This document shows, piece by piece, positions 1-12,323 of a stretch of 64,000 bases of DNA. The stretch comes from Phoronis australis (lineage: Eukaryota; Phoronida; Phoronidae). A program made the position numbers and the translations under genes. The notes under the pieces were generated by a model that had not been told where the DNA came from, made no database searches, and saw only the letters and a program-made list of their open reading frames with translations. Within the stretch, counting starts at the first letter, position 1; each line of letters starts with the position of its first letter. The stretch covers positions 1-64,000 of the forward strand of contig NMRA01000396.1 in the NCBI GenBank assembly GCA_002633005.1, written 5' to 3'.

Positions 1-502
1 TCTTCATTAAAATACAGGTTGACATCACTGTCAATTAGACTCAGTCTCAGCCTGGCATTTAAACTCAGCAACATCAAACAAAATCTTGGGAATTTCCCTG
101 AACTGAGATGTTTTTTGATAACATAAATGCCTTCACTGTGAATAACCTGAACATCATTCAGGATCATCAGGGGTTTAAATAGTATCAGACTATGGGCAGA
201 GATGAAGGCCACCCATTACCCAAAATAACATGCCCTAGTAGCCTCCCCCCTCCATTTTGTGGAAATTCTTGAGACTTGTGATAGACCTCAATTAACCCTG
301 TTCAAACTTTAGTTTTTTGCCTGGGTTGGTTCTTTTTCGTTTCCTTTGGTATCTCTAAATTACAATTTTAATGATTAAAATGGTTAATGTGCTGCTCAGT
401 AAGTGCCCTATAAGAATACAATCAACTTTCCTTCAAGTGACACATGCGATTCTTAGACATGTTTTGTAAGAGGTGAGAGGTCATAGCACAATACACTTTC
501 AG

Positions 503-626
503 AGTGGACTATTATGTAACACAGGTCATAACGTCTTTTTCAAAAACATTGTGTTTCACCGTTCAACTTCTGCATGCCTTGTTGTGACGAGATATTTGTT
601 GAACAAAGTTCTTCATATTTTGCTGG
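503..626 (+). CDS. Candidate exon, most upstream of the 5' gene
   Basis: The acceptor ends TTTCAG and the donor is GTAAGTT, a near-consensus site. The exon starts in phase 0 and leaves one base of a split codon. The translation includes ACLVVTRYLLNKVLHILL, a plausible amphipathic helix that continues smoothly into the next exon (EKFMYDAIVEKCYK). The upstream acceptor has a poor pyrimidine tract, so the true 5' boundary could differ. Confidence 0.42.
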
Positions 627-3600
627 GTAAGTTCATGTGGTTTTATTGTTCCACATTTGTAATTGTTTTTACAAGGCATCAGGTGTATTGATAATCTGTA
701 TTTAGACAAAACCGAAACCGTTGCAGTTGATTTTAGGTTTGTTCCCACAGTGTTCCGACTGTCAATGTTTGGTGTGTGTGTGTTGAACTAACTATACCAC
801 AGTGCTTCCAGTGGTTCGAAACTGGTAAAAAAATAACCACTTATCGGTTATGAAATTGTTTTCATTTGTTGTTCCTTAGTCAAGTTAAGGTGATTTCAGG
901 TCTTTGAAAAACCGACAGTTTGGTATTGCTTGAGATGTGGCCATGCAAGTTTGCTTGTCTTGGCGTGTCATTTTATACGCCATCGTCAGCGTTGTCTTAA
1001 CGAATAACGAACTGTCAGTTCTTTACAATCCACAAATCATTTCTCATCGGAGGAAGGAACAAGTCGAGACCAATTTTATAGCAATAAGTGGCCAAAGTCA
1101 AAAGTTTGCTTTTTTACCGAACATACAGATAGTCATGTGTTCAGAGAGTATTGTCTGTGTGGGAAATACATATTTGGGGTTCCACTCATATTCCGACATT
1201 CAACACAATAACTATGCCCTGAAATTTCCAAATTTTCATTCACTAATAAACCTCTATCAGCTCAGCCACGTCACCCAACTCCAATTTACACTATGGAGAC
1301 GCTCTTCGGGTACCAGTATGTGTGTGTGTGTGTGTGCGTGCGTGCGTGTGTGATTTTCTGTCTTACAAGAATTTTAGCTCCCAATCATATGAAACTCACA
1401 TACTTTTTTTGGTAACACATATCGTAGTCAAATTAGCTCATTTTTACTGATTTTTGAATTTCTCAATTTACTCACCTTGTGCATTAACTGCGGAATAATG
1501 CGACTGCCAAAAGAGAAAACGACTGAAATTTGACAGCTTTATACTTATGTAGTATTCTACAACAGGACCTTCACTCATCTGAGGGGACAGGTCCTGTGCC
1601 TTGTAAGGTACATGTAGTTTGGTTGAATTGTACCCCCCTCCCCACGTCGGGCCACCACCAATTCCACCCTTCGGTCGCCACTCCAAGTCGGCAATGCAGA
1701 AATAACTTGGAGTGAAATTTCATCACTGGAGGGGAATTTGTAGGCTTCATGATGAATATTGCACGTCATTATTGAATATTTTTCATCAAGGAATCAGGAG
1801 CCTTGTACAAAATGTTAATGTCAGGAAAGAAAACATGGCTACAACAGTTTTACCCCATTCACAAACTGGCAAAAGGCTACTAGACTAGCATTTTCTTTCT
1901 CACCACTCTTGTAAGCATATGGGTAGTTGTATGGCTCTCTGATACTGGTTTGACTATGAGTGACATGTGTGAATCTTTCTCTGAAATAGACACCAGCAAT
2001 GAGCACCATATGGATTTTGAGAATTGTGAGACTGCATCTTACCATAAATCTTTGACTGGGTTCATGCTATCTGTTTTTTACCAACATGGCAAATTAGCAG
2101 CACATGTTCAAGTCCCCTGCTTTAATGGACGTAAATTTAGTAGGGATAAGGTTTGTTTATCATCCGTGTCTAAAAGGTCTTTTGGTAATTGAAGAAGGGC
2201 TGTCGAGACTTGTTGTACTTTAAGGGTCTATCCCAGTTCACTGGTTTAGAATTTTTCCTCATTGACTAAAATTTCATAATATATAATCCATCAGCAAATC
2301 GTAGGTAACTTCCTCCTTGAAAGTCTCGTTACAAAAAATAATTGCAAACATAATTGCTGGCAGCCTGGTATACGCGGTATCAGACATGCGGTATCAGACA
2401 TACGCAGGCTGCTCAAGTAGGCCCATTGCACTGATCACCTGGAAAGATTTTTATGCTTTATTATTATGTATATAGAATGAGCTGAGGAGCTAGAGACCTT
2501 ACATCAGGGTCTGTCAGTGTGCCTCAGTGGGACTGGAACTCACGATCTTAGTAAAGGAAGCAGGCACTTATCCCAATAGGCCACACTGTCTCGTTCTAAA
2601 GTCACATGTACTGGAAAATGTCACTGAAAATAACCGTCAAAATTGCCCTTGTCATTTTCAAGGCTTCTTACATTATTGTGAATGCCACCTATGATATTGT
2701 TTGATGCAAAACATGGTGTTTAAAGCAGTACAGTTCTCCTATGAGAAAATGAGCAAATACTGTTTTAGTGCTGTGCCACTCTGTGTTCTCCATATTACTC
2801 AAACTTATAGATGTCTGTTGAGTATGTCTGAAATGAATTTGTGCTGTCTGCATCTCTAACTTTGCAGGCTTTTTAGTTTTTGGTGAAATAGTTTATTGAC
2901 TGAAACTGATAGACTCCAGGAAATATTTTTGAAGACTGTTATTTCAAAGTGCTTTCAAACTTGAATGCAAATTTTTGTGTTTGTCTTCGTTTAATATGAA
3001 AGTTGAGTCTGACTTGGGGGAGGGGTGTAAATTTTACAAGATCGAGGTTACTCAACTGGTCATAATATGCCACAAGCCTTGCCTTGTCACAACACTTTAG
3101 TTGTATCTGTCCCTAAACATTTAGGGTACTGGAAAGTTTAAGGAGTGTCAAATAACTATTAATAAGCCACCTGCCTGAGTTTCCTAACTTAGCAAAAAAG
3201 TGAATAGAGTGTTATTTATTTCATAAACTTGCACAAGGTCTATACACCTGCAGCTGGAAAACCAGCACCAGGTCTTACAAACCTCAGGTGGATGTAAGAA
3301 TCTTACAAAGGATGTCAGTGTGATCACAGGCTTTGCATGCAATACATGGTGATATCTTGTGTGATGTTGTGCTTTGAAAAGGTTTTCACATCTTCAGAAC
3401 ACAGGGTTAGCAACATGACAACAAGGGAAATGGCACGGTACAAAAATCCGCTTTCTTTCTGTTCTCGCTGAAATTCTGTTTTGCCAACGTTGTTCAAACC
3501 CTTCAGAATTGGGTTGCTTCTCATTATATATTTGCAGATGTTCTTATGATTACTTTTTTGTCAGCCTAAGCCAACATTTTTATCAGGGAGCAAGGAAAAC

Positions 3601-6600
3601 TTTATAAGTTATTTGTTAAGAGATAACCAGCCTATTTCACGGATATGTTTGCATTGTAAAGAATTTACTATTTAAATCATCTCAAATTTTTATATAATCA
3701 TGTAGCATTCATGGGACAGAGTATTTTCAGCAGCTTGCTGCAATCTTCCCCATCTGTAGCAGTAGGCAAACATGGAATAATGACTCCACAGCATCAGAAA
3801 ATTAGGTCTGGCAGTCTCTTCTGATGGCAGACTTTCCCTTTGATACTGATATTGTAATGACCTGGTAGTAGAGGAGATACCCTGGTTTTGTTGTCTGGTA
3901 CCACTGCAAAGCTTGGTTGATTGATTTTAGTGATTTTTATGAGAACAACTATGAGAATGGATTTTTTTTGTAAAACTTTCAATTTGTGACAAAAATAATT
4001 GCCAAAATCACTGTTTTTCAAAGCTTATTTCGTTGCTGTTGAAATTTATTTTGACGACTTATTGCCATACATACTATTGTATCAAGAAAGCAAAATGTCT
4101 GCGTTTCAAGTTATTTTTGGCAAAACTAAATTATACTTGCCGGCCCTTGTGCATCCTAGACTGAAGGTTTTTTCTGCAGATTGAGTTGTGTGGCCTATTA
4201 TACTATTTTATTTACACGCAAAATAGCAGATGCTGCAGATATGGGTGGCCTGACTTCTCAAACACCCAAGCTTCCTTCTGTCTTCCATAGAAAAATTCAT
4301 GTATGACGCAATTGTCGAGAAATGTTACAAGCACGACCCCTTTTGCAATCCTGGCAGGTAACCCTGTTGAGGTACAGTAAAGTCTCGTCAATTTTGGACA
4401 ATTTCTGCCAGAAATGTCTTTTTATTCATTTTTCTTACAATGTTTGAATGCTCTCATTTGTTGACAGATTGTCTGGTGGTATCTGTATTACAGAACTTGA
4501 ATATGATTGAAAAAGCATCATTTTGGTGCTATATATCTTTTATAATGGAAAATAGGAAAATAGGAAAATAAAATTTTACTTATGGGTTGTGTTATCAACT
4601 GGTGACATTTTAGCAATCGTCATTTTGTAGGGGTCCTGGAATTTGAGAACCAGTGCAGAAAACCAGTCCTCAAAATGCAGAATCCCTGAGTGACAAAATT
4701 TTAGAGTAATATAAGAATATTGGTTGCCAGTATTTAGGGATGTTGTCAGTTCAGTCATCTGGTCATTACCTTGGCACTTCCTTGTTTTTCCAACTCATTG
4801 CCTTTTGGTTTGTATTTTGTCTGGTTTGCTATGCTGTGGTAATCACAATTGGTTCTTGTCAAATCCCCCAAGATCTCAACTTTCCAGGTTGGCATGTTTA
4901 CTATCAAATCTGAGGTTATTTCTTGGCTGTCAGGGGTCATGCTGGCTCTATCAAATGCTCAAGTGTTGCTGCTGGACTGCACTAATGTGTATCACATGTT
5001 ATGAGATAATAATAAATTGAGGTTGTATATTGCTCCTCAGTACTTCAAACCCCAACAAACATTTGCTCCTGTTTACTCTGCCTGAACCTTTGTTGTCTGT
5101 TGGCTTCAGGCTTCAAGTCTGGCTTTGTATTTAGAATGAGGAAGATCTGGTCTGGTTATGTTAACTCAGTTGGAGGCAATGAACCTTGAGCTAGTCCAAT
5201 ATTGTCTGGAGTCCAACAGTACTTTCCTTATGTTTGAGGAAGTGCAGTTATTTCTTCACCTCAAACATTTGTTGTATGGTTCTCATTGTAATATACCCTC
5301 ACCTGTGTGGGATTTTAATGTTGAAATATTTATCAAATTTTGAAGTCATAAGCGTAAATTCTTCGAAATGATTTGTCAATAGTACAAATCTACTGACCTC
5401 TAAGGGTGTGGGTGGGTGTTACATTTTCATTTTCTGAATTTTCCATTTGTGCACCGTGTCTTCTGGCTAAAAATTTGCATGAATTCCCGACAGGTGCTCC
5501 TTATTCATGAGACTTGTCGGCCCTTCACAAGTGAAGACTTTTTATCACAATCTTATTAAGGAAATAGAATTGGTTGGTATTGAAATCCATTGATGGCGTG
5601 CGACAATTTCCTTGAATATTTGTAGTAATAAATCTTCAGTTCACCCAACATTGAGGACAAAGTGTGCAATGAATGGGTGGATGTTGGAGGAGCCTCAGTG
5701 CTGTAGTGGTAAAATTAGAGGTAAGTAGGTGCCCAAAGCCCACAATATCACCTTGATCACTGAACGTAACTTACAGTGCGTAGGTGCTACGTTCAGATGC
5801 CAAAAGGTGGTTGGCTGCGCCTACGTGTGCCTACGCCCCACTACAGCATTGACTAGCCTGCTGTTAATTTCTTCACCTATTGGGGATACAAGAGATACTT
5901 TACTTGATTAAATTCCCTAAGAAACATAAAGATTAAAAAAATTATTTACTCTATTCACTTAGTTTATACTGTACAGGTGTTACAAAACAACGCTTGGAAA
6001 CGTGTCTTTCATTTTTGGAACATAATCAGGCTTTGGAATTCAGAAAAATTACAATCCTATTAATTCCTTTTGTGCAGATTACGGGTTAGTAAAGAATTAC
6101 ATAATGTTATCTAAAGAATTACTTTATCTTAACCCACCATTTCAGTTTTGTTCATGATAGTTTCAGTTATAGTTGATAGGTGTCACTTTTGACTTTAAAT
6201 CTTGACTCAACTTTTACCTGTGGTGATGGTCTTTAGACCAAGTCTCTGGGGAGCAGTCATGGCATGCGCTCAGTAATGCTAGGACCTAGCTAAATTCTGG
6301 CCACAGTCATGCGTTCTCATTTAAAATGCACGGCAGTATATCTCACGTAATCTCCCGAAGTCTTGCTAGCGAGGCCCTAGCGTTACTGAAGGAGAGGCTG
6401 TCATTCTTTGCCTATGTAACACACTGTATGATGAAATTTTACTGCTATTAAGAAAATATTAGCCTATTAGTCTAGTTTGTAGCCAGTGGATGCCATAAGA
6501 CAAAATTCTGTTAAGTTTATATAATTTGCAGCAAATTAATCAGTCTCTGAAAAATGTAAAAATGAGAATGCTGGCAATTATTTGTGTACAAAATAAGTGG

Positions 6601-9600
6601 AGAGTCACTATAATTAACTCTGAAATATGTCTTCTAAGTTAACCACTGCATACATGCCAACCATTTTTGCTGTAACCATAGCAATTTTCGTAAAACACCA
6701 CAGCAAGCCATAGCGCTGATGAAAACAAAAGTGTCAAAATGCATTGCAAGTACCTACTTACCTATTAGAGGCTCTTACATCTAGTAACTTAGTGTAGTTA
6801 TACTCCTTGGTAACTCCTTTGGCCCTGTCGAGCAAGGCTCGTGATATGAGATTATATCGATAAAAGAGATTACCAGTAAAAGCCAAAGCGAAGGTTTGAA
6901 AACTTTATTACGAACATTGGCAAAGTGCGCATAAAAAACGAAAATACTGAGCATTTTGGCGCTACACCGTAGCTCTACAAAAAAGGTCAAAAATACGTCG
7001 TTGGTAGTCCTTCGGGTCCGAAGATAACGTAGGTTGTGTGTCTCATCGTCTATGTACACGAAGATGGCTCTGCAGTCCTAGTCTTGACGCGCAGAGTCGA
7101 GAACAGGCGGGGCATTGGAACTCCGTCGTGGTAACAGTGGTGGATGCTGCTGAGTGGCGTTTCTCTCGAGCAGCTTCGAGTCTTTTACAGCGGTCATCCT
7201 CAAAACTGGCAGTTGCTCGCCACTTTGGTCTCTCTCCTGCAACAGCTTTCAGCTCCTTGGGTTTGATGTTGCACCACTTCAGGTTTCTTTGACGGTGTCT
7301 TTGTAACGTAATTCCCATGTTGGTTGACGTGTGTGGCAGTGCTTTGTATTCTTTGTTGTCATCACACAAATGGGCTTTCCTTTTTCAAGAGAACTAAGAT
7401 ACCCCTTACCACCCCTGTGTGAATTTAATGAGCCGTTCTGACTGGGGCCACAATCAATATCTATTGCAGTTATTAGCTCCAATCTTTCACATTTGACAGG
7501 GTAAGACAGCTGGAGACAGAACTGTTTACCACAAATCACCTTCTCTGCTGCTGACCACAAATTCACCTATTTACACAAAATTAGAATCTAGTCAGATTTT
7601 ACAACAGGACTGAAAAGCACATATTTCATTCTCTGCAGTATGAGGGGAACTTCTCTGCAGTATGAGGGGAACCTCTGCAGTATGAGGGAGACCTCTCTGC
7701 AGTATGAGGGGACCTCTCTGCAGTGTGAGGGGAACCTCTCCGCAGTATGAGGGAACTTCTCTGCAGTATGAGGGGACCTCTCTGCATTGTGAGGGGAACC
7801 TCTTTGCAGTATGAGGGGAACCTCTCTCCAGTATGAGGGGATCTTTTGTAGAATGAGGGGAACCTCTGCAGTATGAGGAGAACCTCTGCAGTATGAGGGG
7901 ACCTCTCTGCAGTATGAGGGGAACCTCTGTGCCGTATGAGGGGACCTCTACGGTATGAGGGGAACCTCTCTGCAGCATGAGGGGAACCTCTCTGTAGTAT
8001 GAGGGGAACCTCGTAAACTGGAAAGTTAGTGCAGCCCTCCATGTTGACTGCTTTTGTAGATGGACACAAAAGTGTAGGAAGGTGATGCTGTGGTCATCAA
8101 AGTAATTATAATAACAGTGGTCCCTGCTAATAATTTTGACAAGACCAAAGTTGACCGGCAAGCTAACGGACACTGTTAATTTTGATCCTTTCTTTCTAAA
8201 TGACTTCATAATGATGTTTTATAAGTTAATGACATAGTTCATTGAAATAAATATTTCAGTCCTATGATAGGCCTAATGACTTTTTCACTTAGTAGTTATG
8301 TTAAATAGTTTTGAATTTTTTAAGGCACTGTCCAAAACATGGCATTCTTGGAGGCTTTAGTAATTTTGAAAATTGCTTGTAAGCCAGATCCACTAAGTTT
8401 GGCTCAAATTACATCGACTCGTATGATTTTACAAGTCGCAATTATCGAGCCCAGTTCACAATTCTTGACCCAGCTGTCGTTTTGTCAAACCTTGCTGTTC
8501 AAGGTTTTATTTTATTAAGAAATATTCTTAAAGTGGTCATGCAATATCTGGGGTTGCTATCGAATATGTACAAAGTCCTTGAACCTCTCTTATCATATCT
8601 GTTGCAAAGCGAATCAAAAACCAGATTATATGAGCAGGATTCAAATTCAGACTGAGGTTGACCCCAATTGTCCATCTTTAATCTTGACCTCCCGTGTTGG
8701 TGTTTAAGTTCCTGCTTGATTATAAAGGTTTATGCATACCTGTACTGTGCGGGTATGAAGGTAGCACATAGTACCTTCTTGTTGAATAGTAGAGACAGGA
8801 TGTTTTATACTGTTGATAATGGATTCTTCAAATGCTCAGTTGGATTTTGATGCTGTGGCAGATATCGGTGCAGCAGAGGTGTGCAGAGGTGATGCAGGTT
8901 CTATTCTTGTCTTCAGAGTATCAATATGATCATTATATTTCTTTGGAAACTACATAATACTGAAAGTTAATTGCTCTCGTATTTCTGTAACATAATGACT
9001 TCAATAATTCTTCTTGTTTACCCACAGTTGTTTTCGGCAATTTGCCAATAACTGTTTTGTTTTAACTGGCATTGTTATTACTGTGTTCAAAACTGTTTCC
9101 TCAACTGAAATCAACAAACATATTAAACATCAGTTTAGATTCTAATGCCATCTTCTGGATCCGCCTATTGACAGGAATTTAAGTGGCATATTCATAGACG
9201 TAATATAAATAGCTTTTCTATATTCAGAATTAATACCCTGCTAAGAATTTTTTCCTCTTGTGCTAAATGTAGATTGTGATAAACTAACTTGGTCTTGTGG
9301 GCCAGCTGACAGTTTGAGTTGGTTATTTGAACAGTTCGGCAATGTCTATGTAATGCTCTGGTGTTACTGAGCTCTTGACTTCTTAACACCGCTGACTCGT
9401 AAGTATACTTTCGGTAAATTTTGGTCATAGTATCATGGAGAATAAAATTCCACTTTGAGAAATATCTCACCAAATTTATTTATCCCAAGTTGAAGGTTTT
9501 CTTTTTTGTTTTCATTGTTTGCAGTATACAAATGTCTCTGCAGAGGACAATTGCTACAGGTCAAAATGATCAGTTAAGTTTGAATTGAAGTCATAGGCTT

Positions 9601-12323
9601 GTTGTTTTAAAATTTTAAAACTCACAGCTCAGAAAGCGTGACAAAGCGGTAGTCATGCTTTCAGGGTTCCAAATAAGTTGCAGTAGATGTTGAGAAAGAG
9701 AAATGGAAAAGTTTTGCATATTCAAATTGTTTTTGAAGAGATATTGTTGGAGACATAGCTGTTATAGAACTAAAAGACAAAGGGAGCCAGGGACGTCAAT
9801 TTGTATGGTGCGAAAATTATTCCCCCCCTTATGTACGCAATTGCACAAGTGCTGCAGATTTGTGTTCTGGTATATTGTGAAATACAAATCCTAAGGATTA
9901 ACGTATGTTTGGATAAACTGAAGGTTAGCATGGCTGATCATGTGTCTGAGTTGTAATAGCATGCAGATTGGCCAAAATAATTTAATGGGTAAAGGTAAAG
10001 AAACATTAGTGACCTCGGTCATCTAAAGTGACCCACTAGTCCACTGTACCTCATGCTTTGCCTGCTGTGAGAACCTATCTGCCTAATGAAGCAAGATAAC
10101 ACTTAGTCTAAGTAAACCAAAACATAATATGACTTGGCTAATGTTCTCCCGAATTCATGGGATACTAGACATTTCACAGGGACATTTCAAGCTGATAGCA
10201 ATGGATATCTGACTGAAATAAAGGATATTTTTTGTTACAATTTCTGTCCAACTTTGTGGTTGTATGTTTATTTGTGAAGATGCCTATTGTAGTATATAAG
10301 AAGGTCACTTACTTAAGAGACCAGGTGGAAACGTCTGAAAACAACCTACCACGTCTCTTAATAAGTGACCATCTACAATGCCTCAAGAGACCAATGACGA
10401 ACCTATTCTCCAGAAAGATGCATATTGCTTTGGAGAAGCAAATGGCAATGGACAAACTTCTGAAAACATAGTTGCAAAATATTTTATTTTAATTTTTCAG
10501 TGAGCAACCATGGCGACGAGCAGCGTAAGGCTGTGATAAAGGAAAAAGTGCATCTTATTGGAAGACTTCGTAAAAGTTCACACGACCGCACTCGTATTGG
10601 ATCGCCAAAAATCCGGGAATCGTTTACGGCGGAAGATATCGACTTATTTAACAGTAAGATAATTGTTACTTTTTTGTGCAAATCTCATATTGTGTGGTTT
10701 GTTGTGACAGTATTGGAACGTGGACATATTTAGGCTAATATGCTCCTTGAAGTCACAGTTCAACTAAAGGTATTAAAGCAAAACTATGTAGGGACTTTAC
10801 TGACAAGTTTGCGTATTGACTCACTGCAAATATCTACAAAGCTATACTCAGTAAATGTATATGCTCTCTGAAAATAGAAAGCCTGTAGAATTTGATTTTT
10901 GATTTTTTTGTCAATCTATCATCAATTAAGTCAAGTGACCATGACTTTTTAGTAAAATTTAGAAAAATAGAAACAAGAGCTTTTAAATGGAAACAATGAT
11001 AAGGACCACATGATCAAATTATATTTGATATAAATGAGATCTCAGAAGTTAATGTTACAAGTTTTGAAAATACTTTGTTTTCGTGGTATGCATGACTTAA
11101 TTGTTTTAAAAATCCCATTTTTGATAATCTTTTATGCAAAAGTAGGACATTTTAAAAACAATCCCAAGTGTTTTTTGCAGAACAGAGCATAAATTAACAT
11201 AGTATCTCATTCTGGAAATTTCATCCGAATGCGATCTTCCATTCTTAGATGTGATGTTCTGGAGTTAACCAAATTTCGTCATTTCTTTAAGTTAAACTTC
11301 CTGCATAACCTTGGGTGCACTTGAGTAAGGAACATGAATTTACCAAAATAACTTTAGAATGAAACTTGACTTATCTGTAACCAAATGTTGGTGTCGGCGA
11401 CTATATTCAAGAATTAAACCGGAACTGTTTTAATGAAGAGTACAAATATTGGACACAGTCAGTAAAATGTCACCAATTTCAGACAAAAACAATTGTCAAA
11501 AGCGGTCTTTTTTCTTTTTTCAAAGGTTTCTAACATCGTTCTGAATGCGCACATTTGTTTCATAAACATTGCGTGTGGTAAAAAGACTCCTATAAAGAAG
11601 TGCTACATATCATTTATGAACATACGGTTTCACTTGTCAGTCCTATTGTGTCCTCAACTGGTGAGATTTTACGGTACACCATAGATCTTTTCTGTGACTT
11701 CAAGTGAAGAATTAAAAGGTTCATGTGTAACATAGATAAAACGTCATTCATTTGACAAAACACGTTATTTAAGATCTAGTCCATGATAGGCCTTGATGCA
11801 CATATAACAACTGTGAGCCTTCCTTAAGTTAAAATGGGAAGGCAAAGGATATACAAATGTCTTGTGATACTTATTTTGGTTTAGTGTTTAAAGTCTTCAT
11901 TAATGATCTATCAGTAAGTGCTGTCCTATGTATAGAGTAAGAGAGATAGTAAGTACTTCCTCATTCTATCATGTGAGCAAAATACCAGTAGGGTTTTATT
12001 ACTAACAGATGCTGATGAGATTAAACTACCACAGAATGCCTGTCTCTGTGCCCTCACTGGTACAGTTGTATCTGTTCCGGTTACAGCGCCATGTGGATAA
12101 ATGCCTAAAAACTGTGATTTTCAAAAAATTCACTTTGGAAACACCCAATGTTTGGCTTGATGCTGGCCCTTAATATACTTCATCAAGACTTTTGATTATT
12201 ATTAAGTACCATTTTCTGTCTTTATTGACCGCTCAGTTTCATCCACCAATGCTCGCAGTTTGGTTGAACAAATAGTGCATATTGCCCATTCTGACTTTGC
12301 TTGTTTTTATTGGATTCTCGCTG
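503..12323 (+). CDS. Unrecognised multi-exon gene, six phase-compatible exons
   Basis: Six short open segments, each between a splice acceptor and a GT donor, join into one frame: 503-626, 4291-4357, 5640-5702, 9525-9559, 10501-10653 and 12237-12323. Codons split 1/2, 2/1, 2/1, 1/2 and 1/2 at the junctions, and no stop arises, giving about 176 residues. The product is rich in charged and aliphatic residues (for example KEKVHLIGRLRKSSHDRTRI and LVEQIVHIAHSDFACFYW), looks largely helical, and shows no signal peptide or obvious transmembrane segment. I do not recognise the family; a HEAT/armadillo-type helical protein is only a guess. No start or stop codon is identified, so the gene probably extends beyond both ends of this chain. 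The strongest exons are 4291-4357, 10501-10653 and 12237-12323, which have good pyrimidine tracts. The 5640-5702 donor (GTAGTG) and the 503 acceptor are weaker. Confidence 0.55.
1319..1352. repeat. (TG)n/(CGTG)n microsatellite
   Basis: An alternating TG run of about 18 bases passes into CGTG units. It lies in a putative intron. Confidence 0.9.
2345..2600 (-). repeat. tRNA-derived SINE, copy 1
   Basis: Read on the - strand, it begins with a tRNA-like head carrying an A-box-like GGCCTATTGGGATAAGTGC and a B-box-like GTGAGTTCCAGTCC. A body and a conserved segment follow, containing (as + strand) CTGATCACCTGGAAA and TTTTTATGCTTTATTA. The same head-body order with the same conserved segment recurs at 55195-55470 on the same strand, which proves a repeat family. 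The tail contains a short duplication of GCGGTATCAGACAT. Confidence 0.7.
4291..4357 (+). CDS. Candidate exon of the 5' gene
   Basis: A strong pyrimidine-rich acceptor (CTTCCTTCTGTCTTCCATAG) precedes 67 bases. The donor GTAACC follows GGCAG. In the frame set by the neighbouring exons it encodes KFMYDAIVEKCYKHDPFCNP. The two other frames are a stop-containing one and a less protein-like one. Confidence 0.5.
5640..5702 (+). CDS. Candidate exon of the 5' gene (weak donor)
   Basis: The acceptor is AATCTTCAG. The 63-base open segment reads SPNIEDKVCNEWVDVGGASV in the frame carried over from 4357. An in-frame TAG lies immediately downstream, so the donor must be the GTAGTG at 5703. That choice leaves the two-base remainder needed by the exon at 9525. 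The area just after it (GTAGTGGTAAA) also resembles a tRNA A box, which lowers confidence. Confidence 0.35.
6268..6397. mobile_element. Short inverted-repeat MITE, copy 1
   Basis: About 130 bp with imperfect terminal inverted repeats of about 24 bases, CTCAGTAATGCTAGGACC at the left and the complement of GGCCCTAGCGTTACTGAA at the right. A second copy lies near 36087-36214 with the same internal words (TCTCACGTAAT). No coding capacity. Confidence 0.65.
7043..7570 (-). pseudogene. C-terminal end of a non-LTR retrotransposon protein, frameshifted
   Basis: The - strand encodes the typical tail of a LINE polyprotein. It has a KPxCxxTTKNTK / RYKDTVK-like segment, LKWCNIKPKELKAVAGERPK followed by W, and then a C2H2 finger (CPACSRLCASRLGLQSHLRV) before the stop at 7043. 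The first part (about 7340-7470) and the finger part are in different frames, so there is at least one frameshift near 7285-7310. No RT or endonuclease domain is present; the copy is 5' truncated and dead. It lies in an intron of the 5' gene, antisense to it. The LINE family is uncertain. Confidence 0.7.
7631..8013. repeat. Minisatellite, about 18 copies of a 19-22 bp unit
   Basis: A tandem array of CTCTCTGCAGTATGAGGGGAAC-like units; I count 18, with length variants of 19-22 bases. Because the unit length drifts, the - strand stays open in two frames and gives artefactual repetitive peptides (SPHTAERFPS-like). These are not genes. Confidence 0.93.
9525..9559 (+). CDS. Candidate 35-base microexon of the 5' gene
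   Basis: The long pyrimidine tract CTTTTTTGTTTTCATTGTTT precedes GCAG, one of the best acceptors in the region. The segment encodes IQMSLQRTIAT in the inherited frame and ends ACAG before GTCAAA. The remaining single base completes a codon with the first two bases of the next exon. Confidence 0.42.
10282..10383 (+). ncRNA. Intronic long hairpin, pre-miRNA-like candidate
   Basis: Arm GGTCACTTACTTAAGAGAC (10303-10321) pairs with GTCTCTTAATAAGTGACC (10353-10370) with one bulge. The stem extends outward (ATTGTAG / CTACAAT) and inward (AGGTGG / CCTACC). The fold is about 100 nt with a loop of about 15-30 nt, a size and shape compatible with a miRNA precursor. It lies in the intron just upstream of the exon at 10501. 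It could equally be a tiny MITE, and expression is unknown. Confidence 0.35.
10501..10653 (+). CDS. Candidate 153-base symmetric exon of the 5' gene
   Basis: The acceptor is TTTTATTTTAATTTTTCAG and the donor is GTAAGATAA. The exon is phase 1-1 and a multiple of three, coding for a basic stretch (KEKVHLIGRLRKSSHDRTRI) followed by an acidic end (TAEDIDLF). The ATG inside (CCATGGCG) is in another frame that stops after eight codons, so this is not an initiator exon. Confidence 0.58.
12237..12323 (+). CDS. Candidate exon of the 5' gene, last supported
   Basis: The acceptor tract TTTCTGTCTTTATTGACCGCTCAG is strong. The 87-base segment is phase 1-1 and encodes ARSLVEQIVHIAHSDFACFY followed by WILA. 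The donor GTGAAA is moderate. The same frame stays open to about 12589, but that extension loses its protein-like character, so I end the exon at 12323. Confidence 0.5.

Larger units (their letters stand above)
627..4290 (+). other. Putative intron 1 of the 5' gene; no further gene seen
   Basis: 3.7 kb of AT-rich DNA. It holds a TG/CG microsatellite near 1320 and a tRNA-derived SINE on the opposite strand near 2345-2600. I found no other convincing exon. Short open frames here lack splice signals or family resemblance. Confidence 0.4.

Noticed and set aside
7592-8209. 205- and 147-codon open frames on the - strand
   Set aside because: They are translations of the tandem minisatellite in different frames, with no start context, homology or splice sites.
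8819-8935. Possible exon reading MDSSNAQLDFDAVADIGAAE
   Set aside because: The peptide looks plausible, but there is no pyrimidine tract, and phase 0 does not fit the neighbouring exons of the 5' gene.
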